A stretch of 64,000 nucleotides of DNA, taken from assembly GCF_028736035.1 (NCBI RefSeq), contig NZ_CP117866.1, positions 1,364,001 to 1,428,000 of the forward strand. Reading direction: 5' to 3'. Of this stretch, positions 53,332 to 62,189 are shown piece by piece. The notes below the pieces were generated by a model. That model was not told where the DNA came from. It made no database searches and saw only the letters and a program-made list of their open reading frames with translations. The position numbers and the translations under genes are program-made. Position 1 is the stretch's first letter, and each line of letters begins with the position of its first letter. Origin of the DNA: Streptomyces sp. T12. GTDB taxonomy: Bacteria > Actinomycetota > Actinomycetes > Streptomycetales > Streptomycetaceae.

Positions 53332-54870
53332 ATGCTGCTCACCCGGCTGGCCCGTGTGTCCCAGGAGGTCGCCGCGACCTCGGCGCGGTCCCGGAAGATC
53401 GCTCTGCTCGCGGAGCTGTTCCGGGGCGCCGAGGCGGACGACGTGCCGATCGTCATCCCGTATCTGGCGGGGCGCCTGCCACAGGGGCGGCTCGGCATCG
53501 GCTGGAAGGTGCTGAGCCGCCCGGTCGCCCCGGCCGCCGAGCCCACCCTCACCGTGCGCGAGGTGGACGCGCGCCTGACCGGGCTCGGCAAGGTGTCCGG
53601 CACGGGCTCGCAGGCCGAACGGGCCCGGCTGGTCGGCGAGTTGATGGGCACGGCCACGGAGGGCGAGCAGCGCTTCCTGCTCGGGCTGCTCACCGGCGAG
53701 GTGCGGCAGGGCGCCCTGGACGCCGTGGCGGTGGAGGGCCTGGCCCAGGCGACCGAGGCGCCGCCGGCGGACGTCCGGCGGGCGGTGATGCTCGCCGGAT
53801 CGCTCCAGACGGTGGCCCAGGCCCTGCTCTCCGACGGCCCCGCCGCCCTCGCCCGCTTCCGGCTCACCGTGGGCCGCCCGGTGCTGCCGATGCTGGCGCA
53901 CAGCGCCTCGTCGGTGGCGGAGGCGGTCGACAAGCTCGACGCCTGCGCGGTCGAGGAGAAACTGGACGGCATCCGCGTCCAGCTGCACCGCGACGGCGAC
54001 ACCGTGCGGATCTACACCCGCACCCTGGACGACATCACCGACCGCCTCCCCGAACTCACCGCGACCGCAAGGGACTTGAGAGGGGAGCGCTTCATCCTGG
54101 ACGGCGAGGTCATCGCCTTCGACGACACGGGCCGCCCCCGCTCCTTCCAGGAGACCGCGGGCCGCGTCGGCTCCCGCGTGGACGTGGCGACGGCGGCGAA
54201 GGAGGTCCCCGTCTCCCCCGTCTTCTTCGACGTCCTGTCCGTCGACGACCGCGACCTGCTCGACCTGCCGTTCACCGAGCGGCACGCGGAACTGGCCCGG
54301 CTGGTCCCCGAGCCGATGCGGGTGCGCCGCACGCTGGTGTCCGGCCCCGAGGACCTCGCGCGGGCCGAGGACTTCCTGGCCGAGACCCTGAAACGCGGCC
54401 ACGAGGGCGTGGTCGTCAAGGCCCTGGACGCCCCCTACAGCGCGGGCCGACGCGGCGCCTCCTGGCTGAAGGTCAAGCCCGTCCACACCCTCGACCTGGT
54501 GGTGCTGGCCGCCGAATGGGGCCACGGCCGCAGAACCGGCAAGCTCTCCAACCTCCACCTGGGGGCCCGTACGGCGGACGGCGGTTTCGCCATGCTCGGC
54601 AAGACCTTCAAGGGCATGACCGACGCGATGCTGACCTGGCAGACCGAGCGGCTCCAGGAGCTGGCCGTGGAGGCCAAGGGCTGGGGGGTGAGCGTACGCC
54701 CCGAACTCGTCGTCGAGATCGCCTACGACGGTCTGCAGCGGTCCACCCGCTACCCGGCCGGCGTCACCCTCCGCTTCGCGCGCGTGGTCCGCTACCGCGA
54801 GGACAAGAGGCCTCAGGAGGCCGACACGGTCGAGACCCTGCTCGCCGCGCACCCCGAGGTGAAGCCATGA
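53332..54870 (+). CDS. ligB: ATP-dependent DNA ligase
   Basis: A 512-aa ligase. ATG 53332 (a TTG at 53317 is also in frame). The nucleotidyl-transfer Lys is in EEKLDGIRVQ, about residue 210. An N-terminal helical DNA-binding domain precedes, and an OB-fold C-terminal domain follows (AEWGHGRRTGKLSNLHLGAR). The protein joins nicked DNA using ATP, alongside the NAD-dependent LigA. Its stop overlaps a 7-codon minigene (MTAEVKP, 54867-54890) that overlaps the Nudix start. Confidence 0.9.
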   Translation: MLLTRLARVSQEVAATSARSRKIALLAELFRGAEADDVPIVIPYLAGRLPQGRLGIGWKVLSRPVAPAAEPTLTVREVDARLTGLGKVSGTGSQAERARLVGELMGTATEGEQRFLLGLLTGEVRQGALDAVAVEGLAQATEAPPADVRRAVMLAGSLQTVAQALLSDGPAALARFRLTVGRPVLPMLAHSASSVAEAVDKLDACAVEEKLDGIRVQLHRDGDTVRIYTRTLDDITDRLPELTATARDLRGERFILDGEVIAFDDTGRPRSFQETAGRVGSRVDVATAAKEVPVSPVFFDVLSVDDRDLLDLPFTERHAELARLVPEPMRVRRTLVSGPEDLARAEDFLAETLKRGHEGVVVKALDAPYSAGRRGASWLKVKPVHTLDLVVLAAEWGHGRRTGKLSNLHLGARTADGGFAMLGKTFKGMTDAMLTWQTERLQELAVEAKGWGVSVRPELVVEIAYDGLQRSTRYPAGVTLRFARVVRYREDKRPQEADTVETLLAAHPEVKP

Positions 54871-54891
54871 CCGCAGAGGTGAAGCCGTGAC
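54856..54891 (+). repeat. 16-bp direct repeat carrying ligase stop and Nudix start
   Basis: GAGGTGAAGCCATGAC and GAGGTGAAGCCGTGAC, 20 bp apart, one mismatch. Each carries a start-like codon with a GAGGTG ribosome site. The first creates a 7-codon ORF (54867-54890) overlapping both genes. Confidence 0.8.
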
Positions 54892-55360
54892 GTCGTCCCG
54901 CGGGAAGCACAGCGCGGGCCTGCTGCTCTTCCGCCACACCGACAGCGGCCTGGAAGTGTTGCTCGGCCACATGGGCGGCCCGTTCTTCGCCAAGCGCGAC
55001 GCCGGGGCGTGGACGGTCCCGAAGGGCGAGTACGACCCCGAGGAGCCCGCCTGGGAGGCAGCCCGCCGCGAGTTCCGGGAGGAACTGGGGCTGGCGCCGC
55101 CCGACGGGGAGGCCGTGCCGCTCGGCGAGGTCAGGCAGTCAGGCGGCAAGATCGTCACGGTGTGGGCGGTGGAGGCCGACCTCGACCCGGCGACGGTGGT
55201 CCCCGGCACGTTCCGGATGGAGTGGCCGCCGCGCTCGGGGCAGACCCAGGACTTCCCGGAACTGGACCGGGTGGAGTGGCTGGGCGTCGACCGGGCGCGC
55301 GAGGTGATCGTCAAGGCCCAGGCCACGTTTCTCGACCGGCTGGCGGAGCACTCGGCCTGA
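54887..55360 (+). CDS. Nudix hydrolase
   Basis: A 157-aa protein, GTG start 54887, with a Nudix box made of GEYDPEEPAWEAARREFREE split over about residues 47-66 followed by LGL. It hydrolyses a nucleoside diphosphate-linked or related substrate. Coupled to the ligase gene through the minigene overlap, and likely read from the same message, which could link it to DNA repair. Confidence 0.9.
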   Translation: MTSSRGKHSAGLLLFRHTDSGLEVLLGHMGGPFFAKRDAGAWTVPKGEYDPEEPAWEAARREFREELGLAPPDGEAVPLGEVRQSGGKIVTVWAVEADLDPATVVPGTFRMEWPPRSGQTQDFPELDRVEWLGVDRAREVIVKAQATFLDRLAEHSA

Positions 55361-55436
55361 GCGGCCGTACACGCGTTGCGGTACCCACCGCCTCGCGCGA
55401 AGGTCGAAGCATCAGCCCGCTCCCAGGAGGTCGGTC

Positions 55437-56831
55437 ATGCCCATCGCAACGGTGAACCCGGCGAACGGCGAGACGCTCAAGACGTACGAGGCCATGGGTG
55501 CCGAGGAGATCGAGCGCCGGCTCCAGCTCGCCGAGGCCACGTTCCGCACGTACCGGATGACGAGCTTCGTCGACCGCGGGCGCCTGCTGCTCCAGGCCGC
55601 GAATCTCCTGGAACAGGACCAGCAGGACATCGCCCGGGTCATGACCACCGAGATGGGCAAGCCCATCAAGCAGGCGCGCGCGGAGGTCGCCAAGTGCGCC
55701 AAGGCGATGCGCTGGTACGCCGACCACGCCGAGGAACTGCTCGCCGACGAGGAGCCGGCCGAGTCCGACGTGAAGGACTCGGGCGCCTCCCGGGTGCGGG
55801 TGCGCTATCGCCCGCTGGGCCCGGTGCTCGCGGTGATGCCGTGGAACTTCCCCCTGTGGCAGGTGGTCCGCTTCGCGGCCCCGGCGCTGATGGCGGGCAA
55901 CGTCGGCCTGCTGAAGCACGCTTCGAACGTTCCCCAGACCGCCCTGTACCTGGAGGACCTGTTCCACCGCGCGGGCTACACCGAGGGCTGCTTCCAGACC
56001 CTGCTCATCGGCTCCGGACAGGTCGACGACGTCCTGCGCGACGACCGCGTCAAGGCGGCCACGCTGACCGGCAGCGAGCCGGCCGGCCGCGCGGTCGCCG
56101 CCACCGCCGGGGAGATGATCAAGAAGACGGTGCTGGAACTGGGCGGCAGCGACCCGTACGTCGTCATGCCGTCGGCCGACCTCGACCGGGCCGCGCAGAT
56201 CGCGGTGACCGCGCGCGTGCAGAACACCGGGCAGTCGTGCATCGCCGCCAAGCGGTTCATCGTGCACACGGACGTCTACGACGCCTTCGCCGAACGGTTC
56301 GTCGAGGGCATGAAGGCGCTGGTGGTCGGCGACCCGATGCGGGAGGAGACGGAGGTCGGCCCGCTGTCGAGCGAGAAGGGGCGGGCCGATCTGGAGGAAC
56401 TCGTCGACGACGCCCGGCGCAGTGGAGCGGCCGTGCTGTGCGGCGGTCACCAGCTCCGCAGGCCCGAACTACCGGGCTGGTACTACGCGCCCACCGTCCT
56501 CGCCGACATCACCCGCGAGATGCGGATCCACCGGGAGGAGGCGTTCGGTCCGGTGGCCACGCTGTACCGGGCGGGCGATCTGGACGAGGCGGTGCTGATC
56601 GCCAACGACTCGTCCTTCGGGCTGAGTTCGAACGTGTGGACGCGCGACGAGGCCGAGGTCGACCGGTTCGTACGGGATCTGGAGGCCGGGAGTGTGTACG
56701 TCAACGGCATGACGGCGTCCCATCCGGCGTTCCCGTTCGGCGGCGTGAAGCGGTCCGGGTACGGGCGTGAGCTGTCCGGGCACGGAATCCGCGAGTTCTG
56801 CAACATCACTACCGTTTGGCACGGTGCGTGA
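55437..56831 (+). CDS. gabD: Aldehyde dehydrogenase, succinate-semialdehyde type
   Basis: A 464-aa enzyme with VMPWNFPLWQVVRFAAPALM, KTVLELGGSDPYVV (catalytic Glu) and NTGQSCIAAKRF (nucleophilic Cys about residue 268). This fits NADP-dependent succinate-semialdehyde dehydrogenases. GGAGG precedes the ATG at 55437. It would oxidise succinate semialdehyde to succinate; other aldehydes cannot be excluded. Confidence 0.88.
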   Translation: MPIATVNPANGETLKTYEAMGAEEIERRLQLAEATFRTYRMTSFVDRGRLLLQAANLLEQDQQDIARVMTTEMGKPIKQARAEVAKCAKAMRWYADHAEELLADEEPAESDVKDSGASRVRVRYRPLGPVLAVMPWNFPLWQVVRFAAPALMAGNVGLLKHASNVPQTALYLEDLFHRAGYTEGCFQTLLIGSGQVDDVLRDDRVKAATLTGSEPAGRAVAATAGEMIKKTVLELGGSDPYVVMPSADLDRAAQIAVTARVQNTGQSCIAAKRFIVHTDVYDAFAERFVEGMKALVVGDPMREETEVGPLSSEKGRADLEELVDDARRSGAAVLCGGHQLRRPELPGWYYAPTVLADITREMRIHREEAFGPVATLYRAGDLDEAVLIANDSSFGLSSNVWTRDEAEVDRFVRDLEAGSVYVNGMTASHPAFPFGGVKRSGYGRELSGHGIREFCNITTVWHGA

Positions 56832-56856
56832 ACGCTGCGGAGCTACGATCCCGGGT

Positions 56857-57093
56857 GTGAACCGCGAAGTGACTCTGCCGCTGATCGTCGATGCCCACGG
56901 GACCTTGCAGGTGGCTGCGGCCGATGTGAGCAAGTTGCTGCGCACGGTGGGTGGTCGGTGGCTGCACCTTGTCGAGGCCGGGGAGGACGGGCTCGACGAG
57001 GACACGGTGGCCGCGCTGACCATCGAGCTGGCGAAGCTTGCGGATCGGATCGATGTGGCGTGCATTGCGCACAGCAGCGGGGGCGCGCCGTAG
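56857..57093 (+). CDS. DUF6213-like small protein
   Basis: A 78-aa protein, GTG start 56857, MNREVTLPLIVDAHGTLQV, with RWLHLVEAGEDGLDEDT and a C-terminal VACIAHSSGGAP. I recall similar short proteins in other Streptomyces under this DUF name; no function is known. It starts 25 bp after the aldehyde dehydrogenase stop. Confidence 0.7.
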   Translation: MNREVTLPLIVDAHGTLQVAAADVSKLLRTVGGRWLHLVEAGEDGLDEDTVAALTIELAKLADRIDVACIAHSSGGAP

Positions 57094-57111
57094 GGCACCG
57101 GATCGGTGACG

Positions 57112-57165
57112 CGCCCAAGGGGCGCGGGGAACTGCGCGACCAGCCACGACGCAGCCGCAGACCGC
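57112..57165 (+). repeat. Streptomyces intergenic repeat, copy 1
   Basis: GGGGCGCGGGGAACTGCGCG and neighbours recur inverted at 59244-59299 with few differences. Both copies are in gaps between convergent genes. Sequences of this type are familiar from many Streptomyces intergenic regions. Confidence 0.75.
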
Positions 57166-57188
57166 ATCGCGCAGAACCCCCCACAGCA

Positions 57189-58415
57189 CTACCGGATCGG
57201 CATCCCCGACAACGTACGGGCGATCACCAGCCGTTGGATCTCACTCGTCCCTTCGAAGATCGTGTAGATGGCGCTGTCCCGGTGCATCCGCTCCACGGGG
57301 TACTCCCGCGTGTAGCCGTTGCCGCCCAGGATCTGTATCGCCTGCGCCGTGACCTTCTTCGCCGTCTCGCTCGCGAACAGCTTCGACATGGACCCCTCGG
57401 CCGCGGTGAACGGCTTCCCGTTGATCGCCATCCAGGACGCACGCCACACCAGCAGTCGCGCCGCGTCGATCTGCGTCGCCATCTCGGCCAGCTGGAACGC
57501 CACGCCCTGGTTGTCGATGATCGGCCGCCCGAACTGCTCGCGGGTCATCGCGTAGTCGAGGGCGACTTCGTACGCGGCACGGGCCGTACCGACGGCCATC
57601 GCACCGACGGCCGGCCGCGAAGCCTCGAACGTGGCCATCGCCGCGTTCTTCACGCGCTCGCCGCCCGCCTTGGCCCGCTCCCGAGCCCGCGCCAGCCGCT
57701 CGTCCAGCTTCTCCTTGCCGCCCAGCAGGCAGGAGCCCGGCACCCGCACGTTGTCCAGGACGACCTCGGCGGTGTGCGAGGCACGGATGCCGTGCTTCTT
57801 GAACTTCTGGCCCTGGGCCAGGCCCGGCGTGTTCGGCGGGATGATGAAGGACGCGTGGCCCTTGGAGCCCAGGTCCGGGTCGACGACCGCCACGACCACG
57901 TGGACGTTGGCGATGCCGCCGTTGGTCGCCCAGGTCTTCGTGCCGTTGATCACCCACTCGTCCTTGGCCTCGTCGTACACGGCACGCGTCCGCATCGAGG
58001 CCACGTCCGACCCGGCGTCGGGCTCGGAGGAGCAGAACGCGGCGAGCTTGACATCGTTGGCATCGCCGTACATCTGCGGCACCCAGGTGCCGATCTGCTC
58101 CTCGGTGCCGTTGGCCAGGACGCCGACGGCGGCGAGGCCGGTGCCGACGATCGACAGGGCGATGCCCGCGTCACCCCAGAACAGCTCCTCCATCGCCGTG
58201 GGGATGCCGAGACCGGTCGGGTCGAAGTACTGCTGGGCATAGAAGTCGAGCGAGTAGATGCCGACCTTCGCGGCCTCCTGGATGACCGGCCAGGGAGTCT
58301 CCTCACGCTCGTCCCATTCGGCGGCCGCGGGGCGGATCACATCGGCGGCGAAGCCGTGCAGCCAGTCCCGGACCTCCTTCTGTTCGTCGTTGAGCTCCAT
58401 GGTGAACTCGGCCAT
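57189..58415 (-). CDS. Acyl-CoA dehydrogenase
   Basis: A 408-aa ACAD with AAFCSSEPDAGSDVASM, NGTKTWATNGGIANVH and ILGGNGYTREYPVERMHRD, where the last part includes conserved substrate- and FAD-binding residues. ATG 58415. It is divergent from the TetR gene, with operator-like repeats in the gap, and probably is its target. It should act on a straight- or branched-chain acyl-CoA. Confidence 0.92.
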   Translation of the reverse strand: MAEFTMELNDEQKEVRDWLHGFAADVIRPAAAEWDEREETPWPVIQEAAKVGIYSLDFYAQQYFDPTGLGIPTAMEELFWGDAGIALSIVGTGLAAVGVLANGTEEQIGTWVPQMYGDANDVKLAAFCSSEPDAGSDVASMRTRAVYDEAKDEWVINGTKTWATNGGIANVHVVVAVVDPDLGSKGHASFIIPPNTPGLAQGQKFKKHGIRASHTAEVVLDNVRVPGSCLLGGKEKLDERLARARERAKAGGERVKNAAMATFEASRPAVGAMAVGTARAAYEVALDYAMTREQFGRPIIDNQGVAFQLAEMATQIDAARLLVWRASWMAINGKPFTAAEGSMSKLFASETAKKVTAQAIQILGGNGYTREYPVERMHRDSAIYTIFEGTSEIQRLVIARTLSGMPIR

Positions 58416-58451
58416 GTCCCCTCCAGCGGCGTACGTGCATGCTTGATGCTT

Positions 58452-58480
58452 GTTACTAGCGGTAACCCTAGTTTGTTACC
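58452..58480. promoter_or_regulatory. Candidate TetR operator in the divergent gap
   Basis: GTTAC-TAGCG-GTAAC (58452-58466) and, overlapping, GGTAAC with GTTACC (58461-58480, 8-bp spacer). Inverted arms of this kind are typical of TetR-family sites for acyl-CoA metabolism. Confidence 0.6.
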
Positions 58481-58591
58481 CGTGAGTAGGTAAAGTCAAC
58501 CCGCGATGAACGATCGGCAGCCCGTTCGATGATGGAGACAGCCTGAGTGTTAGTTTGCGCAGGCGTCACCGATTCAGCAGGGGGAGAGCTC

Positions 58592-59236
58592 ATGGACACC
58601 ACACAGCGGACCGAACAGCAGCGGTCGGCCGACCGCCGTCGGCGCGAGCTGCTGGAGGCCGCCGACCGGGTGGTGCTGCGCGACGGGCCACAGGCCTCGA
58701 TGAACGCGATCGCGGCCGAGGCGGGCATTACGAAGCCGATTCTGTATCGCCACTTCGGCGACAAGGGTGGACTTTACGCGGCGTTGGCCAAGCGTCACAC
58801 GGATGCGCTGCTGGACTCACTCAGGGCGGCGTTGGATGCCCCTGCCGACCGGCGCGAGCGCGTCGAGGCCACGTTGGACACCTACCTCGCCGCGATTGAG
58901 GCACGGCCTCAGGTGTACCGGTTCCTGATGCATCCGGCGGAGGGCGGCCAGCCGGGCGACCCGGGCTTCGACGTCGGCAAGCACAGCGCGCCGCTGCTCC
59001 GCAGGATGGGCGAGGAACTGGCCACCGTCATCGAGGAGCGGTTGGACCTCGGGCCGGGGAGTCAGCAGCTGGCTCGGGTGTGGGGGCACGGGATCGTCGG
59101 GATGATGCACGCGGCCGGGGACTGGTGGCTGGGCGAACGGCCGTGTTCGCGTGCGCAGTTGGTGCGTAGTTTGGCCGACCTTCTGTGGGGACGGTTGGCT
59201 GCGGCCGGGGACAAGATGGGCGGTCCGGGGTTCTGA
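58592..59236 (+). CDS. TetR family regulator
   Basis: A 214-aa protein: QRSADRRRRELLEAADRVVL, then a helix-turn-helix (ASMNAIAAEAGITKPILYRHF), and a helical ligand domain. GGGGGAGAG precedes the ATG at 58592. It probably controls the divergent acyl-CoA dehydrogenase in response to an acyl-CoA or fatty acid. Confidence 0.92.
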   Translation: MDTTQRTEQQRSADRRRRELLEAADRVVLRDGPQASMNAIAAEAGITKPILYRHFGDKGGLYAALAKRHTDALLDSLRAALDAPADRRERVEATLDTYLAAIEARPQVYRFLMHPAEGGQPGDPGFDVGKHSAPLLRRMGEELATVIEERLDLGPGSQQLARVWGHGIVGMMHAAGDWWLGERPCSRAQLVRSLADLLWGRLAAAGDKMGGPGF

Positions 59237-59243
59237 GGTTGTC

Positions 59244-59299
59244 ATGCGGCTGCGGGCCGGTGGGGGTTGATCGCGCAGTTCCCCGCGCCCCTGAGGGCG
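59244..59299 (-). repeat. Streptomyces intergenic repeat, copy 2 (inverted)
   Basis: Inverted relative of 57112-57165: its complement contains GGGGCGCGGGGAACTGCGCG and the CGGCCCGCAGCCG end. It lies between the convergent TetR and deformylase genes. Confidence 0.75.
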
Positions 59300-59305
59300 T
59301 GACTG

Positions 59306-59845
59306 TCACCGGCGCCAGGACGCTCGGGCCACTTGTCGCATCAGGCGGCGGTGGCGCCAGCCCCTCACACGGTCCGCGTACACCGTGCCCTCCACGTGGT
59401 CGCACTCGTGCTGGAGGCAGCGGGCGAAGAACCCGGTGCCGTGGATCGTCAGCGGCTCCCCCGTCATCGTGAAACCCTCGACCACCGCATGGTCGTACCG
59501 CTCCGTCCCCGCCTCCAGGCCCGGCAGGGACAGGCAGCCCTCCGGGCCGCGGAGCACCACGCCGTCCGTCTCCACGAGCCGTGGGTTCACCACATGGCCC
59601 AGGTGTCGTACGTCCTCGTCGTCCGGGCAGTCGTATACGAACACCTGCCACGGCTCCCCGACCTGGTTCGCGGCGAGGCCCACACCCTCGGCCGCGTACA
59701 TCGTCGCGAACAGGTCCTCCACCAGCGTCGCCAGTTCGGGGCCGAAGTCGGTGACCTCCTTGCATGGTGCGTGCAGCACCGGGTCGCCGAGCAGGGTGAG
59801 GGGACGGACGCGCCCGTGTGCGCCCGGAATGGAGCCGTTCCGCAT
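59306..59845 (-). CDS. def: Peptide deformylase
   Basis: A 179-aa metalloenzyme with the three family motifs: GVGLAANQVG (near 54), EGCLSLPG (near 102) and QHECDHVEGT (near 145), so the metal is held by one Cys and two His. It removes formyl groups from new proteins. ATG 59845; the family starts at a similar distance. It is divergent from the MurT gene. Confidence 0.97.
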   Translation of the reverse strand: MRNGSIPGAHGRVRPLTLLGDPVLHAPCKEVTDFGPELATLVEDLFATMYAAEGVGLAANQVGEPWQVFVYDCPDDEDVRHLGHVVNPRLVETDGVVLRGPEGCLSLPGLEAGTERYDHAVVEGFTMTGEPLTIHGTGFFARCLQHECDHVEGTVYADRVRGWRHRRLMRQVARASWRR

Positions 59846-59956
59846 GGCCGCAAGGGTACGGCGATTCGGGAGTGCGAATGGATCTCGATAGGCTGACCAC
59901 CACCACGTTGCCGGCAGTCGGAGGCGCGGCGCGTACGCAAGGAGGATCGAGAACTG

Positions 59957-61195
59957 ATGTCAGGGAACTCGGACCCGCTCACGCCGCGGGCCAAGCTCGC
60001 CGTGACCGCGGGCAAGGCGGTCGCGGCGGCATCGCGTGCTGCGGGGCGCGGCAGCGGTTCGGTGATCGGCGGCCGGGTGGCACTCAAGCTCGACCCCGAC
60101 CTGCTCGCGCGGCTCGCGCAGAACCTGGACGTGGTCCTGGTGTCGGCGACCAACGGCAAGACCACCACGACGCGGCTCATCGCCGAGGCCCTACGGGCCG
60201 CCGGTCCCGTCGTGTCCAACGCGCTCGGCGCCAACATGCCCGCCGGCATCACCTCGGCGCTCGCGGGCAGCTCGGAAGCGCGCTACGGCGTGATCGAGGT
60301 CGACGAGAAGTACCTCGCCGGGGTCGCCCGGGACACCGACCCCAAGTGCATCGCGCTGCTCAACCTCTCCCGTGACCAGCTGGACCGCGCCGCCGAGACC
60401 CGCATGCTCGCCGAGAACTGGCGCGAGGGGCTCGCGGGTTCGAAGGCCGTGATCATCGCGAACGCCGACGACCCGCTGGTCGTGTGGGCGGCCTCCTCCT
60501 CCCCCAATGTGATCTGGGTCGCCGCCGGGCAGATGTGGAAGGACGACGCCTGGTCCTGCCCGTCGTGCGGTGGTGTGATGCGGCGGCCGGGAGACGACTG
60601 GTTCTGCGGTGAGTGCGGGTTCCGGCGGCCGACGCCCAGCTGGGCGCTCTCCGGTGACCATGTCCTCGATCCGCACGGCTCCGCCTGGCCCATTCATCTG
60701 CAGCTGCCCGGGCGCGCCAACAAGGCCAACGCCGCGTCCTCGGCCGCCGTGGCGGCTGTGTTCGGCGTGCCGCCGCAGGTCGCCCTGGAGCGGATGTACC
60801 AGGTGCAGGCCGTCGCCGGGCGCTACGACGTGGTCCAGTTCCAGGAGCGGGACCTGCGGCTGCTGCTCGCCAAGAACCCGGCCGGGTGGCTGGAGACGTT
60901 CTCCCTCATCGACCCGCCGCCGACCCCGGTGATCCTCTCGGTGAACGCGCGAGGCGCCGACGGCACGGACACCTCCTGGCTGTGGGACGTCGACTACACG
61001 CGCCTGACCGGGCACCCGATCTGTGTCATCGGCGACCGCAAGCTGGACCTCGCGGTGCGTCTGGAGGTCGCGAACCAGCAGTTCCAGGTCTGCGACAACC
61101 TCGACCAGGCCGTGCAGATGAGCCCGCCGGGCCGGATCGAGGTCATCGCCAACTACACCGCGTTCCAGGACCTGCGCCGCCGCGTCGGCAACTGA
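59957..61195 (+). CDS. murT: MurT, lipid II isoglutaminyl synthase subunit
   Basis: A 412-aa Mur-ligase-like protein with SATNGKTTTTRLIAEAL (P-loop), a zinc ribbon of CPSC (about 201) and CGEC (about 217), and a C-terminal DUF1727-like domain. With GatD it amidates D-Glu in lipid II. A GGAGG site precedes ATG 59957. It is followed by gatD after 24 bp. Confidence 0.96.
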   Translation: MSGNSDPLTPRAKLAVTAGKAVAAASRAAGRGSGSVIGGRVALKLDPDLLARLAQNLDVVLVSATNGKTTTTRLIAEALRAAGPVVSNALGANMPAGITSALAGSSEARYGVIEVDEKYLAGVARDTDPKCIALLNLSRDQLDRAAETRMLAENWREGLAGSKAVIIANADDPLVVWAASSSPNVIWVAAGQMWKDDAWSCPSCGGVMRRPGDDWFCGECGFRRPTPSWALSGDHVLDPHGSAWPIHLQLPGRANKANAASSAAVAAVFGVPPQVALERMYQVQAVAGRYDVVQFQERDLRLLLAKNPAGWLETFSLIDPPPTPVILSVNARGADGTDTSWLWDVDYTRLTGHPICVIGDRKLDLAVRLEVANQQFQVCDNLDQAVQMSPPGRIEVIANYTAFQDLRRRVGN

Positions 61196-61219
61196 GCACG
61201 AGATTTCAGGGGACTTCAA

Positions 61220-61948
61220 GTGAGCGACAACCAACTGCGGGTCGTCTGGATCTACCCGGACCTGCTCAGCACCTACGGCGACCAGGGCAACGTCCTCGTC
61301 GTGGAGCGACGGGCCCGGCAGCGCGGCCTCGACGTGGCCCGCCTCGACGTGCGCAGTGACCAGCCGATCCCGACCTCCGGCGACATCTACCTGATCGGCG
61401 GCGGCGAGGACCGTCCGCAGCGGCTGGCGGCCGAGCGGCTGCGCCGGGACGGCGGTCTGCACCGGGCCGTCGAGAACGGCGCGATCGTGTTCTCCGTCTG
61501 CGCCGGCTACCAGATCCTCGGGCACGAGTTCATCAACGACCTCGGTCAGCGTGAGCCCGGCCTCGGGCTGATCGACGTGGTGTCCGTGCGCGGTGAGGGC
61601 GAGCGGTGCGTCGGTGACGTCCTCGGGGACATCGACCCGCGGCTCGGCCTGCCCCCGCTGACCGGCTTCGAGAACCACCAGGGCGTCACCCACCTCGGCC
61701 CCACCGCCCGCCCCTTCGCCCAGGTCCGCCTCGGCAACGGCAACGGAACCGGTGACGGCACGGAGGGGGCGTACAACGACACGGTCTTCGGTACGTACAT
61801 GCACGGCCCGGTGCTCGCCCGGAACCCGCTCATCGCCGACCTGCTGCTGAAGCTGGCGCTCGATGTGAACGCGCTGCCGCCGACCGACGACCGCTGGTAC
61901 GAGGCGCTGCGCAACGAGCGCATCGCGGCCGCGCAGCAGCCGGCGTGA
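61220..61948 (+). CDS. gatD: GatD, glutaminase subunit
   Basis: A 242-aa class I glutamine amidotransferase-like protein with the nucleophile in FSVCAGYQILG (Cys about 94) and a catalytic-region His in YMHGPVLARNP (about 195). It supplies ammonia to MurT. GTG 61220 is 24 bp after the MurT stop. Confidence 0.96.
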   Translation: MSDNQLRVVWIYPDLLSTYGDQGNVLVVERRARQRGLDVARLDVRSDQPIPTSGDIYLIGGGEDRPQRLAAERLRRDGGLHRAVENGAIVFSVCAGYQILGHEFINDLGQREPGLGLIDVVSVRGEGERCVGDVLGDIDPRLGLPPLTGFENHQGVTHLGPTARPFAQVRLGNGNGTGDGTEGAYNDTVFGTYMHGPVLARNPLIADLLLKLALDVNALPPTDDRWYEALRNERIAAAQQPA

Positions 61949-61977
61949 CCACAGCCGTGCTGCAGCCTGCGTGAACA

Positions 61978-62003
61978 CCGTCGGGCGACAGCCCGCCCGA
62001 CGG
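61978..62003 (+). terminator. Hairpin after murT-gatD
   Basis: CCGTCGGGC and GCCCGACGG around an 8-nt loop, followed by a CGTTTCTCTC stretch. Confidence 0.75.
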
Positions 62004-62189
62004 CTCGTTTCTCTCGATTCCAGTCTGCAGTCACCAGCCCGTCTGACGGGCCGTCCGCACAGGTGAGCGGGGTCGTCCAGCAGGCGGACGCGTGCTTCGG
62101 CCCCGCCCCCTGATGCCGCTAGGGTGGCGGGGATTCGAGCCGGACAGCGTGGTCCGGTCCCGGCCCACGTTGAGAAGGTTTTTCGGGCT

